Source: Bartonella sp. DB5-6
Lineage (GTDB): Bacteria > Pseudomonadota > Alphaproteobacteria > Rhizobiales > Rhizobiaceae
Reading direction: 5' to 3'
DNA: 64,000 nt
NCBI RefSeq assembly: GCF_000278115.1
Contig: NZ_JH725116.1
Span: forward strand, 30,517 to 94,516
The position numbers and the translations under genes were made by a program. The first letter of the stretch is position 1, and each line of letters starts with the position of its first letter. Below the pieces are notes generated by a model that was not told where the DNA came from, ran no database searches, and saw nothing but the letters and a program-made list of their open reading frames with translations. Positions 61,846-64,000 of the stretch are shown here, piece by piece.

Positions 61846-61908
61846 TTTTTGGTTGTGTAATTAATTTTTAACTTAGTCCTTGATTTGGACGGAAAATGGA
61901 GAGCTCAA

Positions 61909-63084
61909 ATGGCAAAGAGCAAATTTGAACGTACGAAGCCGCATGTTAACATTGGAACGATTGGTCACGTTGATCATGGGAAGACCTCGTTAACAGCAGC
62001 AATTACGAAATATTTTGGTGAATTTAAAGCGTATGACCAAATTGATGCGGCACCAGAAGAGCGTGCACGTGGAATTACCATTTCTACGGCGCATGTTGAA
62101 TATGAAACAGAGAAACGACACTATGCGCATGTTGATTGCCCTGGTCATGCAGATTATGTAAAAAATATGATCACGGGAGCGGCACAGATGGATGGAGCAA
62201 TTTTGGTTGTTTCTGCTGCTGATGGTCCGATGCCTCAAACGCGTGAACATATTTTGCTCGCACGTCAGGTTGGTGTCCCAGCGATTGTTGTTTTTCTCAA
62301 TAAGGTTGATCAGGTTGATGATGCTGAACTTTTGGAGCTTGTTGAGCTTGAAGTACGTGAGCTTTTGTCAAAATATGATTTTCCAGGGGATGATATACCA
62401 GTCGTTAAAGGTTCAGCGCTGGCAGCTCTTGAAGATAAAGATAAAAGCATTGGTGAAGATGCGGTTCGTCTTCTGATGAGTGAAGTTGATAATTATATAC
62501 CAACACCTGAGCGTCCAGTTGATCAGCCATTTTTGATGCCGATTGAAGATGTTTTTTCGATTTCGGGACGTGGTACGGTTGTTACTGGTCGTGTTGAGCG
62601 TGGTGTCATTAAAGTTGGTGAGGAAATTGAGATTATAGGTATTCGTCCGACATCTAAGACGACGGTTACAGGTGTTGAAATGTTCCGCAAGCTTTTAGAT
62701 CAAGGACAAGCTGGTGACAATATTGGCGCATTGCTTCGCGGGGTTGATCGTGAAGGGATTGAGCGTGGACAAGTTCTGGCGAAGCCTGGTTCAGTTACGC
62801 CTCATACGCGCTTTAAAGCAGAAGCTTATATTTTGACGAAAGATGAAGGTGGACGTCATACTCCATTTTTCACGAATTATCGTCCTCAATTTTATTTCCG
62901 TACAACGGATGTTACGGGGATTGTTACGCTTCCAGAAGGAACAGAGATGGTTATGCCTGGTGATAATGTTGCGATGGATGTTTCTTTGATTGTTCCAATT
63001 GCCATGGAAGAGAAGCTTCGTTTTGCTATTCGTGAAGGTGGTCGTACTGTCGGTGCAGGAATCGTTTCTAAGATCATTGAATAA
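61909..63084 (+). CDS. tuf: Elongation factor Tu
   Basis: 391 residues from the ATG at 61909 ('[28 protein letters not shown]'), with GGAGA upstream. G3 'DCPGHADY', G4 'NKVDQVDD', C-terminal '[15 protein letters not shown]'. It carries aminoacyl-tRNA to the ribosome. Alphaproteobacteria often have a second copy elsewhere. Confidence 0.99.
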   Translation: MAKSKFERTKPHVNIGTIGHVDHGKTSLTAAITKYFGEFKAYDQIDAAPEERARGITISTAHVEYETEKRHYAHVDCPGHADYVKNMITGAAQMDGAILVVSAADGPMPQTREHILLARQVGVPAIVVFLNKVDQVDDAELLELVELEVRELLSKYDFPGDDIPVVKGSALAALEDKDKSIGEDAVRLLMSEVDNYIPTPERPVDQPFLMPIEDVFSISGRGTVVTGRVERGVIKVGEEIEIIGIRPTSKTTVTGVEMFRKLLDQGQAGDNIGALLRGVDREGIERGQVLAKPGSVTPHTRFKAEAYILTKDEGGRHTPFFTNYRPQFYFRTTDVTGIVTLPEGTEMVMPGDNVAMDVSLIVPIAMEEKLRFAIREGGRTVGAGIVSKIIE

Positions 63085-63149
63085 ATAATAGTTACTAAGG
63101 GTGTCTTTAATTGTTAAAGGCGCGTTATGTGGCAAGGAAATAAAAGAGC

Positions 63150-63458
63150 ATGAACAGTCAGAATATCCGCATTCGCTTGAAAGCGTTTGACCACAGAATT
63201 CTTGATGCGTCGACGCGTGAAATTGTGTCGACCGCTAAACGTACTGGTGCAAATGTCCGTGGTCCTATTCCGCTTCCAACGCGAATTGAGAAGTTTACGG
63301 TCAATCGCGGGCCGCACATCGATAAGAAGAGTCGTGAGCAGTTTGAAATGCGTACACATAAGCGTCTTCTTGATATTGTTGATCCAACACCACAAACAGT
63401 GGATGCGCTTATGAAGCTCGATCTTTCTGCTGGTGTGGATGTAGAGATTAAGCTCTGA
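63150..63458 (+). CDS. rpsJ: Ribosomal protein S10
   Basis: 102 residues: '[68 protein letters not shown]'. First gene of the S10 operon, here directly after tuf. Confidence 0.99.
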   Translation: MNSQNIRIRLKAFDHRILDASTREIVSTAKRTGANVRGPIPLPTRIEKFTVNRGPHIDKKSREQFEMRTHKRLLDIVDPTPQTVDALMKLDLSAGVDVEIKL

Positions 63459-63485
63459 GGTTTGAGGACAGAAGGAACAGACCCG

Positions 63486-64000
63486 ATGCGTTCAGGTGTA
63501 ATAGCACAGAAGCTGGGCATGACCCGTATTTATAATGAAGCTGGTGAGCATGTGCCGGTAACAGTACTTCGTTTAGAGAATTGTCAAGTTGTTGCTCAGC
63601 GTACAGTTGAAAAGAATGGTTATACTGCTGTTCAGTTAGGTGTAGGCTTTGCTAAGGTTAAGAATACATCGCAAGCTCTTCGTGGGCATTTTGCTAAGGC
63701 TTCTGTTGAGCCAAAAGCTAAAATAGCAGAATTTCGTGTGAGTCCCGATAATCTCCTTGATATCGGTACTGAAATTACAGTAGAACATTTTGTTCCAGGG
63801 CAAAAAGTCGATGTAACAGGTACGAGTATCGGTAAAGGTTTTGCTGGTGTTATGAAACGGCATAATTTTGGTGGACATCGTGCTTCTCATGGTAATTCTA
63901 TCACACACCGTGCTCATGGTTCAACAGGACAGTGTCAAGATCCAGGTAAAGTTTTTAAAGGTAAAAAAATGGCTGGTCATATGGGGCAGGTCCGTGTAAC
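63486..64000 (+). CDS. rplC: Ribosomal protein L3, N-terminal part (cut by window edge)
   Basis: The frame is open from the ATG at 63486 to the window end (about 171 residues). '[28 protein letters not shown]', '[31 protein letters not shown]' and '[23 protein letters not shown]' are L3 segments. Confidence 0.98.
   Translation, partial: MRSGVIAQKLGMTRIYNEAGEHVPVTVLRLENCQVVAQRTVEKNGYTAVQLGVGFAKVKNTSQALRGHFAKASVEPKAKIAEFRVSPDNLLDIGTEITVEHFVPGQKVDVTGTSIGKGFAGVMKRHNFGGHRASHGNSITHRAHGSTGQCQDPGKVFKGKKMAGHMGQVRV

Overview
The window reads as a Bartonella chromosome segment, and more generally as AT-rich alphaproteobacterial (Rhizobiales) DNA. The right third (about 46.7-64 kb) has gene content and order typical of Brucella and Bartonella: tRNA-Cys, a protein-isoaspartate methyltransferase, a TolC-type outer-membrane channel, a PopZ-family protein, valS, an ExoR-like Sel1-repeat protein, a GltIJKL-type glutamate/aspartate ABC transporter, an ExoIII-type nuclease, and the start of the str/S10 ribosomal operon (rpsL-rpsG-fusA-tuf-rpsJ-rplC, running off the window). 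The left edge carries the N-terminus of a Bartonella-style beta-helical autotransporter (minus strand, cut by the window).

The middle is mobile DNA. The best-preserved element is a prophage of about 34.7 kb (7007-41675). It is bounded by a 49-bp direct repeat with one mismatch that matches the 3' end of a tRNA-Ser(UGA) gene. From left to right it has an integrase beside attL, then a leftward early block: paralogous hexapeptide-repeat proteins, a YqaJ-type exonuclease, an ERF annealing protein, two antirepressor-type proteins and a LexA-like repressor. A rightward block follows: Cro-like protein, dATP/dGTP pyrophosphohydrolase-like protein, shrunken RuvC-like ORF, DUF1376-like replication protein and SSB. 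Two membrane-protein genes lie on the opposite strand. The late module is that of a short-tailed (P22/N4-like) phage: terminase, portal, scaffold, N4-gp56-type capsid, gp4/gp10-like tail proteins, injection proteins, transglycosylase, tail fibres, and then endolysin, spanins and a cargo gene with an Xre regulator beside attR.

Older phage debris flanks it. On the left are P2-like tail genes (truncated tape measure, gpU, gpX, gpD), a VOC-family gene and a broken Dam methylase. On the right, between tRNA-Ser and tRNA-Asn, are a decayed second tape measure, a P4-type integrase pseudogene in opposite orientation, a lectin-fold tail-fibre fragment, an endolysin split by an insertion, a second spanin set, a DinJ antitoxin with a dead YafQ toxin, and a second copy of the Xre regulator.

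The most notable signals are: (1) a C4-like structured RNA at about 18.02-18.12 kb, whose hairpin loop is perfectly complementary to the Shine-Dalgarno region of the downstream hexapeptide-repeat gene; (2) a family of hexapeptide-repeat genes in translationally coupled tandem, with leftover start codons of lost copies and shared leader elements; (3) a cargo slot between the lysis genes and the attR-proximal Xre gene that holds different genes in the two related prophages. All functional calls come from reading the sequence and from remembered family features; no database search was run.
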